Assembly: GCF_012271765.1 (NCBI RefSeq)
Contig: NZ_VRKO01000015.1
Coordinates: 147,512 to 211,511 of the forward strand
Origin: Erwinia rhapontici
GTDB taxonomy: Bacteria; Pseudomonadota; Gammaproteobacteria; Enterobacterales; Enterobacteriaceae
Length of the DNA: 64,000 bases
Direction of reading: 5' to 3'
Shown here: one piece after another, positions 27,087-37,896 of the stretch
Numbering within the stretch: position 1 is the stretch's first letter
How the letters are laid out: every line of letters starts with the position of its first letter
Translations under genes and position numbers: made by a program
Notes under the pieces: model-generated
The model's input: only the letters and a program-made list of their open reading frames with translations
Database searches by the model: none
Told to the model about the DNA's origin: nothing

Positions 27087-27097
27087 TTACAGCCTCC

Positions 27098-27832
27098 TTA
27101 ATGGGGTTTCAGGGTGGCGATCAGGAAGTCTTTACTGCTCTCCACTTTGCCCTGCTGGATAGCCGCCGCCGGGTCGACGTGTTTTGGGCACACTTCGGAG
27201 CAGAAGCCGACAAAGGTGCAGCTCCAGACGCCATTAATGCCGTTAAGCTGCGGCATACGCTGTGCTTTACCCCGGTCACGGCTGTCGAGGTTATAGCGGT
27301 GGGCGAGGGTGATCGCCGCAGGGCCAATAAATTCAGGGTTCAGGCCAAACTGTGGGCAGGCGGCATAGCACAGACCGCAGTTAATACAGCCGGAAAACTG
27401 ATGATATTTCGCCATCTGCGCCGGGGTTTGCAGGCCCGGGCCTTCACTGGCCTCCCGCGGGTTACCAATCACCCAGGGCTTAATCGCCTCCAGACTTTCC
27501 ATAAAGTGAGTCATATCCACCACCAGATCGCGTTCGATCGGGAAGTTTGCCAGTGGTTCTACTTTGACGCCGGCCGGGTAATCGCGCAGGAAGGTTTTGC
27601 ACGCCAGTTTGGGGACACCATTCACCATCATCCCGCAAGAACCACAAATCGCCATACGACATGACCAGCGATACGACAGATCAAAAGCCAGGTTGTCTTT
27701 GATATAGCCGAGGGCATCAAGCAGCGAGGTGGTTTCATCCCAGGGAACGTCAAAAATCTCGTTACGCGGGACGCGGTCTGTCTCCGGGTTGTAGCGCATA
27801 ATGTTGATTTGACGGTTTTTGCTCTCACTCAT
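27098..27832 (-). CDS. frdB: Fumarate reductase iron-sulfur subunit
   Basis: The 244-residue electron-transfer subunit carries a [2Fe-2S] ferredoxin domain ([12 protein letters not shown], with the last cysteine in KLACKTF) and a C-terminal domain with [12 protein letters not shown] and [11 protein letters not shown] for the [4Fe-4S] and [3Fe-4S] clusters. The frame is open to 27874, but the ATG at 27832 gives the E. coli length and overlaps the frdA stop by 8 bp, consistent with translational coupling. Confidence 0.97.
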   Translation of the reverse strand: MSESKNRQINIMRYNPETDRVPRNEIFDVPWDETTSLLDALGYIKDNLAFDLSYRWSCRMAICGSCGMMVNGVPKLACKTFLRDYPAGVKVEPLANFPIERDLVVDMTHFMESLEAIKPWVIGNPREASEGPGLQTPAQMAKYHQFSGCINCGLCYAACPQFGLNPEFIGPAAITLAHRYNLDSRDRGKAQRMPQLNGINGVWSCTFVGFCSEVCPKHVDPAAAIQQGKVESSKDFLIATLKPH

Positions 27833-29615
27833 GACCAGGCTCCTTGTGGGTGCTGCCCTCAGAGGCCGCGCCATACACGCGCGCAGCAGGCGGCAGATGG
27901 GTAATGGTCACCGGATCGTAAGCGACCGAAGGCGCTCCCTGCGGGTTGAAGAAGGTCAGGGTATGCGCCAGGAAGTGTTCGTCGTCGCGTGTGGTGCAGC
28001 CTTCATCCAGCCGCTGGTGTGCGCCGCGAGACTCTTTACGTTGAATGGCTGAATGCGCCATACACTCCGCCACATCCAGCCCGTGGGCCAGTTCAACGGC
28101 GTACAGCAGTTCGGTATTGAACACGCTGGAGGTGTCGGTCACACGCAGGTTAGAAAAACGCTGCTTCAGCTCCGCCAGCTTATCGATGGTTTTTTGCATC
28201 AGCTCCGTGGTGCGGTAGATGCCGCAGCCTTCTTCCATCGCCATGCCCATTTCATCACGCAGCGTGGCCGCATTTTCGCTGCCCTGCTGATTCACCAACC
28301 CGTGCAGTCGTTTTTCAATGTCGTTGCGCTGAGCGCTGAGTGCGGCATCCCGCACCGGATGTGGCTGGGAAGCGCGCTGTGCGGCTTGCTCGCCCGCCAG
28401 GCGCCCAAACACCACCAGTTCTGCCAGCGAGTTAGAGCCGAGGCGGTTCGCCCCGTGCAGTCCAACGGAGGAACATTCACCCACGGCAAACAGACCCTGG
28501 ATACGCGTTTCACACTCGGCGTTGGTTTCAATGCCGCCCATGGTGTAGTGCGCGGTCGGACGCACCGGGATCGGAGCCGTAATCGGGTCCACGCCGACAT
28601 AGGCTTTGCTCAGTTCGCAGATAAACGGCAGACGTTCGCGCAGTTTTTTCTCACCGAGGTGGCGCAGATCGAGATAGACGACATCCCCGCGTGGTGTGGC
28701 GATGGTGCGCCCTGCACGCCATTCGTGCCAGAAAGCCTGGGAAACCTTGTCGCGCGGGCCCAGCTCCATATATTTGTTTTTTGGCTCCCCGAGTGGAGTT
28801 TCCGGCCCCATGCCGTAATCCTGCAGGTAACGGTAACCGTCTTTATTGACCAGAATACCGCCCTCACCACGGCAGCCTTCCGTCATCAGAATGCCGGAAC
28901 CCGGCAGGCCGGTGGGATGGTACTGAACAAACTCCATATCGCGCAGTGGGACGCCGTGGCGAAACGCCATGCCCATACCATCGCCGGTGACAATGCCGCC
29001 ATTGGTGTTGTAGCGATAGACGCGGCCCGCGCCGCCGGTCGCGAGGATCACTGACTGTGCGCGTACTTCCAGCAGCGTGCCTTCCATCATGTTGATCGCG
29101 ACCAGACCGTGCGCCACGCCATCGTCCACCAGCAGGTCGAGGACGAAATGCTCATCAAGCCGTTGGATTTGCGGGTATTTCAGCGAGGTTTGAAACAGGG
29201 TGTGCAGCATATGGAAGCCGGTTTTATCGGCGGCAAACCAGGTGCGTTCAATCTTCATTCCGCCAAAACGACGGACGTTGATGGAGCCATCTTCTTTGCG
29301 GCTCCACGGGCAGCCCCACTGCTCCATTTGCGCCATTTCCTGCGGGCAGTGCTGAACAAAGTAGTCCACCACGGGTTGTTCGCACAGCCAGTCGCCCCCG
29401 GCAACGGTATCGTGAAAATGAGAATCGAAACTGTCCTGCTCTTGAGTGACGGCGGCGGCACCGCCTTCGGCGGCCACAGTGTGGCTGCGCATCGGATAGA
29501 CTTTGGAGATCAGAGCAATCTTCAATCGCGGGTTGGCTTCTGCGGCGGCAATCGCAGCACGCAGCCCGGCTCCACCAGCACCAACAATGACTAAATCGGC
29601 ATTCAGGGTTTGCAC
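27825..29615 (-). CDS. frdA: Fumarate reductase flavoprotein subunit
   Basis: The 596-residue catalytic subunit reduces fumarate to succinate at covalently bound FAD. A dinucleotide-binding motif ([17 protein letters not shown]) follows the start, and the FAD-linking histidine lies in [11 protein letters not shown] near residue 45. Catalytic motifs [21 protein letters not shown] and [14 protein letters not shown] are intact. The ATG at 29723 lies far upstream; the GTG at 29615 after AGGGAG matches the E. coli start (also GTG) and length. First gene of the operon, divergent from epmA. Control by FNR and NarL is known for this operon; I see only a weak FNR half-site (TTGAT near 29783). Confidence 0.97.
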   Translation of the reverse strand: MQTLNADLVIVGAGGAGLRAAIAAAEANPRLKIALISKVYPMRSHTVAAEGGAAAVTQEQDSFDSHFHDTVAGGDWLCEQPVVDYFVQHCPQEMAQMEQWGCPWSRKEDGSINVRRFGGMKIERTWFAADKTGFHMLHTLFQTSLKYPQIQRLDEHFVLDLLVDDGVAHGLVAINMMEGTLLEVRAQSVILATGGAGRVYRYNTNGGIVTGDGMGMAFRHGVPLRDMEFVQYHPTGLPGSGILMTEGCRGEGGILVNKDGYRYLQDYGMGPETPLGEPKNKYMELGPRDKVSQAFWHEWRAGRTIATPRGDVVYLDLRHLGEKKLRERLPFICELSKAYVGVDPITAPIPVRPTAHYTMGGIETNAECETRIQGLFAVGECSSVGLHGANRLGSNSLAELVVFGRLAGEQAAQRASQPHPVRDAALSAQRNDIEKRLHGLVNQQGSENAATLRDEMGMAMEEGCGIYRTTELMQKTIDKLAELKQRFSNLRVTDTSSVFNTELLYAVELAHGLDVAECMAHSAIQRKESRGAHQRLDEGCTTRDDEHFLAHTLTFFNPQGAPSVAYDPVTITHLPPAARVYGAASEGSTHKEPGHE

Positions 29616-29929
29616 AATTTTCTCCCTTATACCCTGCATACGTCGCGCAACATGTGTGTTGCCTGTTTTTCTGCCACGCGAACCATGGTGGGTATTTTGT
29701 GTTTGAGATTTTTCCAGAGGCAAAGCGGGTGGCTCTACCCGACAGTCGCGGCCCAGTATAAGGGGGTTAAAATGGCGCCAATTTGATGTGTTCGGGCATT
29801 TCGGCGGGTAAGTGATAAAAACCCTTCACTTTTTGTGGAAAGCGTGTTGCTGGTTTTTTCGACGTAGAATTGTGTGTTGCGGCCCGGACAGGTAGACTTC
29901 TTGCCCCTACTGACTTTGGAGTAAAAAAG
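29616..29929. other. frdA-epmA divergent intergenic region
   Basis: The 314 bp hold the promoters of two divergent genes. Frames extending into it (frdA from 29723, epmA from 29870) lack family similarity. I find no full FNR dyad; a TTGAT half-site is at 29783-29787. Confidence 0.5.
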
Positions 29930-30907
29930 ATGAGCGATTCGGCTAGCTGGCAGCCAAGTGCATCTATCGCCAATTTATTAAAGCGTGCGGCGATCATGGC
30001 TGAAATCCGGCGTTTCTTTGCCGATCGTGGCGTACTGGAAGTGGAAACCCCGGCCATGAGCCAGGCGACGTTGACCGATGTACATCTGTTCCCATTCCAG
30101 ACCCGGTTTGTTGGCCCAGGTGCCGCTGCCGGTATCGATCTTTATCTGATGACCAGCCCTGAATACCATATGAAGCGTCTGCTGGCCGCAGGCAGCGGGC
30201 CGATTTTCCAGCTGTGTCGCAGTTTCCGTAATGAAGAGATGGGGCGCCACCATAATCCCGAATTTACCATGCTGGAATGGTATCGCCCGCACTACGATAT
30301 GTACCGCCTGATGAACGAGGTGGACGATCTGCTGCAACAGGTGCTGGAGTGTGCTCCGGCCGAGACGCTTTCCTACCAGCAGGCATTTATTCGTCATCTG
30401 GAGATTGACCCGCTGTCTGCTGACAAAGCGCAGTTGCGCGAAGCGGCTGAAAAACTGGGCGCTGGCGATCTCGCCCATCGTGAAGAAGATCGCGATACGC
30501 TGCTTCAACTGTTGTTTATGCTGGGTGTGGAACCTGAAATCGGTAAAGAGAAACCGGCGTTCGTCTATCACTTTCCGGCCAGTCAGGCGGCGCTGGCAGA
30601 GATCAGTACGGAAGATCATCGCGTGGCCGAGCGTTTCGAGGTCTATTTCAAAGGTATTGAGCTGGCGAATGGTTTCCGTGAACTGACCGACAGCCGTGAA
30701 CAGCGTCTGCGTTTTGAGCAGGATAACCGTAAGCGTGCGGCTGCGGGTCTGCCCGTGCAGCCGATTGATACCCACCTGTTGGATGCGCTGGCGCACGGTA
30801 TGCCGGAGTGTTCCGGTGTGGCATTAGGGGTTGATCGTATTGTGATGCTGGCACTGAAAGCAGAGCAGCTCAGTGATGTGATCGCGTTCACCGTCGACCG
30901 TTGTTAA
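29930..30907 (+). CDS. epmA: EF-P (R)-beta-lysine ligase
   Basis: A 325-residue truncated class II lysyl-tRNA synthetase paralogue that attaches beta-lysine (made by EpmB) to Lys34 of EF-P instead of charging tRNA. It lacks the anticodon-binding domain, as the family does. Class II motifs are present: motif 2 [22 protein letters not shown] and motif 3 near [16 protein letters not shown]. The start [13 protein letters not shown] at 29930 follows GGAGTAAAAAAG; an ATG at 29870 lies upstream without homology. Formerly poxA/genX. Confidence 0.97.
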   Translation: MSDSASWQPSASIANLLKRAAIMAEIRRFFADRGVLEVETPAMSQATLTDVHLFPFQTRFVGPGAAAGIDLYLMTSPEYHMKRLLAAGSGPIFQLCRSFRNEEMGRHHNPEFTMLEWYRPHYDMYRLMNEVDDLLQQVLECAPAETLSYQQAFIRHLEIDPLSADKAQLREAAEKLGAGDLAHREEDRDTLLQLLFMLGVEPEIGKEKPAFVYHFPASQAALAEISTEDHRVAERFEVYFKGIELANGFRELTDSREQRLRFEQDNRKRAAAGLPVQPIDTHLLDALAHGMPECSGVALGVDRIVMLALKAEQLSDVIAFTVDRC

Positions 30908-30926
30908 TTCCTCGGCGGGGTGAAAC

Positions 30927-30953
30927 GGGCTGACCGAAAAACAAGGTCAGCCC
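30927..30953. terminator. epmA terminator-like hairpin
   Basis: GGGCTGACC 30927-30935 pairs with GGTCAGCCC 30945-30953 around a loop of A-rich sequence. It lies just past the epmA stop. The U-tract is weak. Confidence 0.5.
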
Positions 30954-30963
30954 TTGGGTGTCG

Positions 30964-30990
30964 GGGGCGATTATTTTTTCCGATCGCCCC
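30964..30990. terminator. T-rich-loop hairpin between epmA and mscM
   Basis: GGGGCGAT 30964-30971 pairs with ATCGCCCC 30983-30990 around a T-rich loop. The stretch GATTATTTTTTCCGATCG differs at one base from the hairpin after dcuA (12011-12028), so the two appear to belong to one recurring element. Confidence 0.45.
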
Positions 30991-31003
30991 GTGGTTCAGA
31001 TTC

Positions 31004-34000
31004 TTATAACCCGCCCGATTTGTAGTTTCTTGCCGCTGGTGCGCCGTTGCTGGCCGGGGTTTTACGCCCAATAGTTTCCATACGAACCTGGAACGGTGGG
31101 AACGGCATTTCCAGCCCGTGTTCCTGATAGCCACGCAGGATCAACTGATGCAGCTCATGGCGCAGCGGCATACGGTGCCCCATTTCTGCCGCGTGAATGC
31201 GCAGCTCAAACAGCTGAATACCCTGCTGTAAATCCACCAGGAACGCTTCCGGCTGCGGTGTATCCAGCACGTAGCTGCAACGCTGTGCAGCCGTCAGCAG
31301 GACGTTGGTCACTTCTTCGCTGTTGGCTTCAGCCGGTGCCGGGATCGTCAGCACTACGCGGGTGACGGAGTCCGACAGCGACCAGTTGATAAACTGTTCA
31401 GTGATAAAGGCCTTATTCGGCACGATAATTTCTTTGCGATCCCAGTCCGTAATCGTCGTGGCACGGGTGTTAATCCGCGTGATGCTGCCGGTGAGTTCGC
31501 GGATCGTGACGGTATCCCCGATGCGGATCGGTTTCTCAAACAGGATGATCAGACCAGAGATAAAGTTGGCGAAGATCTCCTGCAGCCCAAAGCCCAGCCC
31601 CACGGTTAAACCGGCGACCAGCCACTGTAATTTCGACCAGTCGATACCAATCAGCGAGAACCCCGCCAGGCCGCCAATCAGAATCAGCAGATATTTCGTC
31701 AGGGTGGTGATCGCATAACCGGTCCCTGGCGTCAGGCTAAGGTGTTGCAGCAGCGCCAGCTCCAGCAGGGCAGGCATATTGCGCACCAACTGGGTGGTAA
31801 TGATCAGCACCAGGACTGCGATCATCACCGATCCGAGCGTGATCGGTTGCAGGCTTTCGACGCCCTGAACGGTGGTGCTGACATCCCACAAGCGGATATT
31901 TTCCAGGAAACCAAAGGCGGAGTGAATCTCTGACCAGAGCACAATGACGGAGACCAGCGCAATCAGCGTCAGGATTGAGCGTACCAGGCGTAATGACTGT
32001 GCGCTGATGGCATCAAGGTCAATGACCGGCTCTTCCACATCCACGCTATCGACGGCGGTCTGTTGTGCCGCCACTTCTTCTTCGCCGCGTGCACGCTGAG
32101 CAAGGATTTCAGCACGGCGCTGACGGGCGCGATCAAAAGCGATGCGTCGCCGCTGGATCAGCATCCAGCGGCGGATAATATGGTAAATCACCAGCAGCAG
32201 GAACCAGATGGCCACCGAGGTTTCCAGACGTGCCAGCAGAGCCTGCGCGGTGGCCAGATAGCCGATGCAGGAAGCCAGTGCCGCCACCATCGGAATGGCG
32301 ATCATCGCATTCCACAGCACGTTATTAATAAAGTTCTCACCGTTGCCCTCCTTGTCGAGGTGCAGCGGGATACCGGCACGCTTCAGGCTGACGGTCACCA
32401 TGCTGAGCGCACCACAAATCAGGATAAAACACAGACGCCCGAGGGTGGCTGAGAATTGACGATCTTCGAGATTATCGAAGGCGATCAGCATCATCATCAG
32501 CGGCACGACCAGGCCGATGCACAGCGTGTAGAAACGCATAGCGCGTGCCACGCGGGTTTGTGGCCAGCGGAAATGGACGATAAACAGACCCTGCGGGCGG
32601 GCAAACGTATTACTGACCATAAAGGCCCACAGCAGCGGTACGCTGGCGGTCACGCCGTCACCGATGGCGATGGCGATAGGATAGGGCCAGGCATGCTGTA
32701 AACCGTAACCCAGTGCCGCCCACAGCACCGGCAGCGGTAACGCCACCAGAATCGACCAGAACACGGTACGCAGTGTCAGGCTGAAATGATCCTGGGTGAC
32801 TTTGCCGACCTTGCTGGAGGCGCGTTCAAGGAATTTACGGAAATGGCGGCGCGAGCTGATACTGAAGCCGACCAGCAGCATCGCGCCCAGCAGAGGCAGC
32901 ACGGTTTCGCGGCTGGTGACCATCATCACCATTGCGCCACCCAGCTGGCCCAGGGTATCCAGCGACAGCAGACGGTGCAGGTCGCGCGCCAGATCAAGCG
33001 GGTAGCTGAAGTCCACCGGGCTGACATCGGCCGTCCAGAACAGATAGCGGTGCGTGGCTTCTTTCACTTCATTTAGCGCATCCACCAGCTGGCTGTTACC
33101 GACTTTTAGCTTGGTCACGCCAAGGATCAGGTTATCGCAGCCGGAGAGCAGGGAGGTGAGCAGTTCGCGTTGGGTTTTCAGCTGCGCATCCAGAATGCGT
33201 CGCTGTTCTGCGGTCAGATTGCTGTTGTCATCCTGGCGCAGCTGAAGCAGCGATTTCTGACGTTCCAGCAGGTCTTCATAATAGAGACGCTGGACGCGCA
33301 GCTGGGCCATTTCGTTATCCAGCTGCTGAGGTTTTGGCATATCTGGCAGACGAGCCACCTGCGCACGCAGCGCTTCGCCCAGCACATTGGATACGCCCAG
33401 CCATTGCGACTGTTCACGGATGGTGCTCAGTGCCTGACGAACCTGGATGGTCTGATTGGCGGCGGTGCGCTGCTGCGACGCCACCAGATCCATACGCTGC
33501 GCCTGCTGATTCAGTGCGCTGGACAGTTCACGGTTAACGCGGAACTGTTCGGTGATGCCTTTGGGCATATCACCGCTGTTTTCCGCCAACTGTTCTGTGC
33601 GGGCCAGCGCCATTTCAGCTTCACGCTGGCGCAGGCTGTTCAGCTGGTTACGTAAATCCTGTAGGTAGGCATCCAGGCTGGCGGCTTTACGCTGGTGTAC
33701 TTCGGCACGCATACGCGCCAGTTCCTGGCGATTGTTAGCCGACAACTGTGCCAGTTCGAGTTCATCGACCCGGGCTTTTTGTGCCGCAGACTCAGCCTGA
33801 CGCTGTGCCAGCTGTGCCTGACCCAGCGGTGTGGTCGGGGCGGGTTGCCCCTGTAAACGGCGTTCGATCTCATTCAGCGCCCGGCGGGCTTCTGTTTGTT
33901 GCTGCGGTAACTGGGAAAGTGAATCACTGATTTCGCGTGCGCGATCCTGCTCCTGCTGAACCTGGCGGCTCTCTTCCAGCAACTGGCTGCTGACCTGTAA

Positions 34001-34339
34001 GATCTCCTGATCAAGGTCAGCGGCACTCATGTTGCTGCGCAAAGGCTTGCTGCTGTCCGTCAGCGTGACGACCTGCTGACGTAACTCGCGGGAAAGTTTA
34101 GGAAAATCGTCAATGACCTGCTGGTAATCCTGAGTGAGGTTGAGCGAGTTTTGACGCTCGTCCAGCCAGGTTAGCGTGGATTGCAGGGCATCGACGATAG
34201 CCGTCTGATTCGCCGACGTCTTGTCTGACTTCGCCTCTTCCAGCTGCTGTTTGATCAGCGATGCATCCGGTGCGCTGGCGGCATAAACCGGCTGGAGTAA
34301 GCTCCAGCCTAATAAAAAAGTGAGAATCAGACGTGACAT
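31004..34339 (-). CDS. mscM: Miniconductance mechanosensitive channel MscM (YjeP)
   Basis: A very large MscS-family channel of 1111 residues, close to E. coli YjeP (1107). The signal peptide (MSRLILTFLLGWSLLQPVYA) is followed by a long periplasmic coiled-coil region rich in Q and E (about 30-480), then some eleven membrane spans. The C-terminal MscS pore and beta domain are marked by GLGFGLQEIFANFISGLIILFE and IGDTVTIRELTGSITRINTRATTI. It protects against osmotic downshock by opening under membrane tension. It is 9 bp downstream of psd, so the two are co-transcribed, as in E. coli. Confidence 0.95.
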   Translation of the reverse strand: MSRLILTFLLGWSLLQPVYAASAPDASLIKQQLEEAKSDKTSANQTAIVDALQSTLTWLDERQNSLNLTQDYQQVIDDFPKLSRELRQQVVTLTDSSKPLRSNMSAADLDQEILQVSSQLLEESRQVQQEQDRAREISDSLSQLPQQQTEARRALNEIERRLQGQPAPTTPLGQAQLAQRQAESAAQKARVDELELAQLSANNRQELARMRAEVHQRKAASLDAYLQDLRNQLNSLRQREAEMALARTEQLAENSGDMPKGITEQFRVNRELSSALNQQAQRMDLVASQQRTAANQTIQVRQALSTIREQSQWLGVSNVLGEALRAQVARLPDMPKPQQLDNEMAQLRVQRLYYEDLLERQKSLLQLRQDDNSNLTAEQRRILDAQLKTQRELLTSLLSGCDNLILGVTKLKVGNSQLVDALNEVKEATHRYLFWTADVSPVDFSYPLDLARDLHRLLSLDTLGQLGGAMVMMVTSRETVLPLLGAMLLVGFSISSRRHFRKFLERASSKVGKVTQDHFSLTLRTVFWSILVALPLPVLWAALGYGLQHAWPYPIAIAIGDGVTASVPLLWAFMVSNTFARPQGLFIVHFRWPQTRVARAMRFYTLCIGLVVPLMMMLIAFDNLEDRQFSATLGRLCFILICGALSMVTVSLKRAGIPLHLDKEGNGENFINNVLWNAMIAIPMVAALASCIGYLATAQALLARLETSVAIWFLLLVIYHIIRRWMLIQRRRIAFDRARQRRAEILAQRARGEEEVAAQQTAVDSVDVEEPVIDLDAISAQSLRLVRSILTLIALVSVIVLWSEIHSAFGFLENIRLWDVSTTVQGVESLQPITLGSVMIAVLVLIITTQLVRNMPALLELALLQHLSLTPGTGYAITTLTKYLLILIGGLAGFSLIGIDWSKLQWLVAGLTVGLGFGLQEIFANFISGLIILFEKPIRIGDTVTIRELTGSITRINTRATTITDWDRKEIIVPNKAFITEQFINWSLSDSVTRVVLTIPAPAEANSEEVTNVLLTAAQRCSYVLDTPQPEAFLVDLQQGIQLFELRIHAAEMGHRMPLRHELHQLILRGYQEHGLEMPFPPFQVRMETIGRKTPASNGAPAARNYKSGGL

Positions 34340-34348
34340 GGCAATTCG

Positions 34349-35248
34349 CTATGGATGGTGGAGGACGTCTTCCGCACTTTCTTTCTGCAGTGCGATGGCC
34401 AGCGTGGCGCCAAGACGGGTTTTACTTTCTGCCGCCAGGCTTTCAGCCAGCTTCACTTTGCCTGGTGCGAACAGGTTGATGACGGTAGATCCCAGTTTGA
34501 AACGGCCCATTTCCTGGCCTTTCAACAGCACGACAGAACCTTCGGCATCGGCACCTGGCCAGCTCCAGCGTTTGATCACTCCTTCACGGGGTGGCGTAAC
34601 GGTGCCGGACCATACGGTTTCAATACTGCCCACGATGGTTGCACCCACCAGAATCTGCGCCATTGGTCCAAATTCAGTATCAAACAGACAGATGACGCGT
34701 TCATTACGCGCAAACAGGTTGGGAATGTTCTGCGCGGTCAGTGGGTTCACGGAGTAGAGATCGCCCGGAACGTAGATCATTTCACGCAGGATACCATTAC
34801 ACGGCATATGGACACGGTGGTAGTCACGCGGTGCGAGGTACGTGGTGACAAACTCGCCATCACGGAACATATCGGTCATCGCGGCGTTGCCTGCCAGCAG
34901 TGCTTCCAGCGAATAGGTATGGCCTTTGGCCTGGAAAATCTGCTCACCTTCAATATGGCCGAGCTGGCTGATAGCACCATCTGCAGGCAGGATCAGCAGG
35001 TTCGGGTCCGTTTCAATCGGACGCGCATCGTCACGCAGCGGGCGGACGAAAAAGTCGTTAAAGGTGCGATAGCTGGCGGTATCAGGCTTCTGCGCCTCTT
35101 TCATATCCACTTTGTAGTACCAGACAAAAGCATCAATCACTGCTTTGGTCAGCCATCCACCGCGCTTGCTGGCACCCCAGCCGGCCAGTTCAGTCAGGGC
35201 TTTTTTAGGCAGTAAGTTATTCAGGCCGAGTTTAATACGATCTAACAC
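34349..35248 (-). CDS. psd: Phosphatidylserine decarboxylase proenzyme
   Basis: Converts phosphatidylserine to phosphatidylethanolamine at the inner membrane. The protein self-cleaves at the LGST motif in [16 protein letters not shown] (near residue 253) to give the pyruvoyl group. Active-site residues [10 protein letters not shown] and the conserved HLDTEFGPM-like block (FDTEFGPM) are present. An ATG at 35266 lies upstream, but the GTG at 35248 is preceded by a perfect CAGGAGG and matches the E. coli N-terminus, giving 299 residues. Upstream partner of mscM. Confidence 0.96.
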   Translation of the reverse strand: MLDRIKLGLNNLLPKKALTELAGWGASKRGGWLTKAVIDAFVWYYKVDMKEAQKPDTASYRTFNDFFVRPLRDDARPIETDPNLLILPADGAISQLGHIEGEQIFQAKGHTYSLEALLAGNAAMTDMFRDGEFVTTYLAPRDYHRVHMPCNGILREMIYVPGDLYSVNPLTAQNIPNLFARNERVICLFDTEFGPMAQILVGATIVGSIETVWSGTVTPPREGVIKRWSWPGADAEGSVVLLKGQEMGRFKLGSTVINLFAPGKVKLAESLAAESKTRLGATLAIALQKESAEDVLHHP

Positions 35249-35387
35249 GTTAGCCTCCTGGCTCAAATCAGACGGGTATAGCGCTTTAAAATAAAAGGGG
35301 GCGGATTGTAGCAGCGCCCGGAGGTTTAGGCTATTGCCTGACTCTCAGGGCGGCTGCAGGTGGTTCACGCCACGCGGGCAGGTGCAA

Positions 35388-36446
35388 TCAGTTTTTGTCC
35401 GTGGTGAAGCGACGGGTTTTACCCTGCACTTCAGACATGGTTTCCAGAATCAGGTGATAGTTAACGAAACGCGATTCGTTGATCTCACCTTTATCCACCG
35501 CTTCGCGAATCGCGCAGCCGGGATCGTTGTCATGTTTACAGTCACGGAATTTGCATCCACCCAGATAGTCACGGAATTCGACAAATCCTTGCGTGATTTG
35601 TTCCGGCTCCAGATGCCACAAACCAAATTCACGTACGCCTGGGGAGTCAATCACATCACCGCCTTGCGGGAAGTGATAGAGACGGGAGGCGGTGGTGGTG
35701 TGCTGACCCAGGCCTGAGTTATCTGAGACGTCATTGGTGAGGATCTCAGCATGGCTCAGTTCCAGCCCCAGCAGAGCGTTCAGCAGGCTGGATTTCCCCA
35801 CGCCAGACTGCCCGGCGAAGATGCTGATACGATCGGTCAGTGCCTGCTCCAGTTCAACCAGCCCCTCTTTACGATGGCTGGATACCATCAGCACGTTGTA
35901 GCCAATATGACGATAGATATCCATTTGCTCATCAACAAAGGCACGGCCTTCATCATCCAGCAAATCGGTTTTATTCAGTACCAGCAATGGCTCAACGCCC
36001 AGCGTCTCACAGGCCACCAGATAGCGGTCAATGATGTTCAGCGACAGTTCCGGCAAAATAGCCGAGACCACCACAATCTGATTGATGTTGGCCGCAATGG
36101 GCTTCACGCCGTCATAGAAATCAGGACGGGTCAGTACCGAGGTACGTTCATGAACGGCTTCAACAATACCTTTAACGGTGGCACCGCCTTCAACGCCTGG
36201 ACGCCAGCGCACACGGTCACCGGTCACCAGCGAACGAATGGTGCGGCGGATGTTACAACGGTGAACGGAACCATCCGCATCTTCCACATCAGCATGCATA
36301 CCAAAACGGCTGATCACCACGCCATCGCGAACTTCACCGAACAGATTGTCATCTGGCTCAGGTTTATCGGCACGCTGCTTCAGGCGACGATCGTGGTTGG
36401 CACTTACGCGACGTTGCTGACCCTTGGATAGTTTGTTTTTAGTCAC
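35388..36446 (-). CDS. rsgA: Small-subunit ribosome biogenesis GTPase RsgA
   Basis: A 352-residue GTPase that checks late 30S maturation. Its circularly permuted G domain shows G4 (NKTDLL) before G1 ([16 protein letters not shown]) and G3 (DSPGVREFG), a hallmark of this family. An N-terminal OB fold (about 40-110) and a C-terminal zinc finger ([17 protein letters not shown]) flank it. It is divergent from orn, as in E. coli, and ends 139 bp before the psd start. Confidence 0.97.
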   Translation of the reverse strand: MTKNKLSKGQQRRVSANHDRRLKQRADKPEPDDNLFGEVRDGVVISRFGMHADVEDADGSVHRCNIRRTIRSLVTGDRVRWRPGVEGGATVKGIVEAVHERTSVLTRPDFYDGVKPIAANINQIVVVSAILPELSLNIIDRYLVACETLGVEPLLVLNKTDLLDDEGRAFVDEQMDIYRHIGYNVLMVSSHRKEGLVELEQALTDRISIFAGQSGVGKSSLLNALLGLELSHAEILTNDVSDNSGLGQHTTTASRLYHFPQGGDVIDSPGVREFGLWHLEPEQITQGFVEFRDYLGGCKFRDCKHDNDPGCAIREAVDKGEINESRFVNYHLILETMSEVQGKTRRFTTDKN

Positions 36447-36565
36447 TGTTCCTCACACCGGTTTTGCATATTTCGCCCTGACAGGGCAAAAGGACTATCA
36501 TACACGCTACTTAACCCTGCAGCCCTATACTCTGCATCATTCGAGTATACATTGTGAGACGTACT

Positions 36566-37111
36566 ATGACTGCCAATGCCAACAACCTGATTTGGATTGA
36601 CCTTGAAATGACCGGGCTGGACCCGGAGCAGGACCGTATTATTGAGATCGCCACACTGGTGACCGATGCCGATCTGAATATCCTGGCGGAAGGGCCGGTA
36701 CTTGCTGTCCACCAGTCCGATGCCCAACTGGCGTTAATGGACGAGTGGAATGTGCGCACGCACACCAACAGCGGCCTGGTCGAGCGTGTTAAAGCCAGTC
36801 AGTACGATGAAGAAGCCGCCGTGCAGGCCACGATTGCGTTCCTGAAAGAGTGGGTGCCCATCAACAGTTCTCCGATCTGTGGCAACAGCATTGGCCAGGA
36901 TCGCCGCTTCCTGTTCAAATATATGCCGGAACTGGAAGCATACTTCCACTATCGTTACCTGGATGTCAGCACGCTGAAAGAGCTGGCGCGTCGCTGGAAA
37001 CCGGAGATCCTGCCAGGGTTCAAAAAGCAGGGCACCCACCAGGCAATGGACGATATCCGCGAGTCCGTGGCAGAACTGGCCTATTACCGCGAGCATTTCA
37101 TTCAGCTGTGA
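36566..37111 (+). CDS. orn: Oligoribonuclease
   Basis: An essential 3'-5' exonuclease of the DEDDh family that degrades 2- to 5-nucleotide RNA in the cytosol. The product has 181 residues. The acidic motif I is [13 protein letters not shown]; motif II is [10 protein letters not shown]; motif III, with the catalytic histidine, is [10 protein letters not shown]. The ATG at 36566 (MTANANN) matches the E. coli start; an ATG four codons earlier is less likely. Confidence 0.96.
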   Translation: MTANANNLIWIDLEMTGLDPEQDRIIEIATLVTDADLNILAEGPVLAVHQSDAQLALMDEWNVRTHTNSGLVERVKASQYDEEAAVQATIAFLKEWVPINSSPICGNSIGQDRRFLFKYMPELEAYFHYRYLDVSTLKELARRWKPEILPGFKKQGTHQAMDDIRESVAELAYYREHFIQL

Positions 37112-37165
37112 TGTTTTAACGATCTGGATGAAAAAGGGGGAAACCCCGATAAATGGCTCAAAAAT

Positions 37166-37200
37166 GCCGATTAAATCAGCGCAATGACGTTTTAATCGGC
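37166..37200. repeat. Inverted repeat downstream of orn
   Basis: GCCGATTAAA 37166-37175 and TTTAATCGGC 37191-37200 form a 10-bp stem with a 15-base loop. No U-tract follows on either strand beyond a few T, so it is not a strong terminator. Confidence 0.5.
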
Positions 37201-37238
37201 AGTCGGAAGAAAAAAAACAAAAAATGTTAGTGGCAGGG

Positions 37239-37266
37239 TTGCGAGGAGAGAGAATTCTCGTATAAT
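37239..37266 (+). promoter_or_regulatory. Sigma-70 promoter of the tRNA-Gly genes
   Basis: TTGCGA (37239-37244) and TATAAT (37261-37266) are separated by 16 bp. A GC-rich discriminator follows, as at stringently controlled promoters. Confidence 0.7.
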
Positions 37267-37307
37267 GCGCACCCCGTACCGGTGAAGAATTTTCATCGTT
37301 ACCCAGA

Positions 37308-37383
<76 letters not shown>

Positions 37384-37411
37384 ATTTTTAAAGCAGTAAA
37401 GCACCACCCAA

Positions 37412-37487
<76 letters not shown>

Positions 37488-37530
37488 AAATTTTGATTGC
37501 AGACAAGATGTATCGTCTACAACCTGTAGA

Positions 37531-37554
37531 AAAGAGCCGAAAGGCTCTTTTTTT
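37531..37554 (+). terminator. Terminator after the second tRNA-Gly
   Basis: AGAGCC-GAAA-GGCTCT is a tetraloop stem followed by seven T. It ends the two-gene tRNA transcript. Confidence 0.9.
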
Positions 37555-37653
37555 ATGCCTGAAGATAAGCCATGCCTTTCCTGCAGTGGTCAGCGAATGC
37601 CGCCGTGCAGGGTACTTATGTGCGAAAATTGTACAGGCCACGCTCGGCATTAA
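37555..37653 (+). CDS. Candidate cysteine-rich mini-protein, unknown
   Basis: An ATG immediately after the terminator T run opens 32 codons (MPEDKPCLSCSGQRMPPCRV, then LMCENCTGHARH). It has five cysteines, with two C-x2-C pairs, which recall a zinc ribbon. There is no ribosome binding site, because the preceding bases are the T run, so translation would need another mechanism. It may be chance. Confidence 0.2.
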   Translation: MPEDKPCLSCSGQRMPPCRVLMCENCTGHARH

Positions 37654-37671
37654 ATTTTTTTCACGCAAGTC

Positions 37672-37700
37672 TTGCCAGCATCAGCAAACGGGTCCATAAT
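37672..37700 (+). promoter_or_regulatory. Sigma-70 promoter of the third tRNA-Gly
   Basis: TTGCCA (37672-37677) and CATAAT (37695-37700) are separated by exactly 17 bp. It lies 90 bp upstream of the third tRNA gene and downstream of the terminator, so that gene appears to be transcribed separately. Confidence 0.6.
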
Positions 37701-37790
37701 AGCGACCTCTCCTCCGGAAGGAAGAGTTAAAAGCTAAAACAATCAAGTAGTTATAAGATGTTTAGCGCAGAAATTCAGCAGTACTCCTAA

Positions 37791-37866
<76 letters not shown>

Positions 37867-37896
37867 AATAAAAATCTTTCTCAATTGCCTTCCAAA

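Noticed and set aside
28053..29054. Long 333-codon open frame on the plus strand
   Set aside because: It lies wholly antisense to frdA, has no ribosome site and its composition mirrors the GC codon pattern of frdA.
29616..29723. N-terminal extension of frdA
   Set aside because: The extra residues are unlike any FrdA; the GTG at 29615 matches the known start and has AGGGAG upstream.
29978..30796. 272-codon open frame on the minus strand
   Set aside because: Antisense to epmA; a shadow frame without a start signal.
32063..33655. Several plus-strand frames (60-160 codons)
   Set aside because: All are antisense to mscM, with no ribosome sites or recognisable domains.
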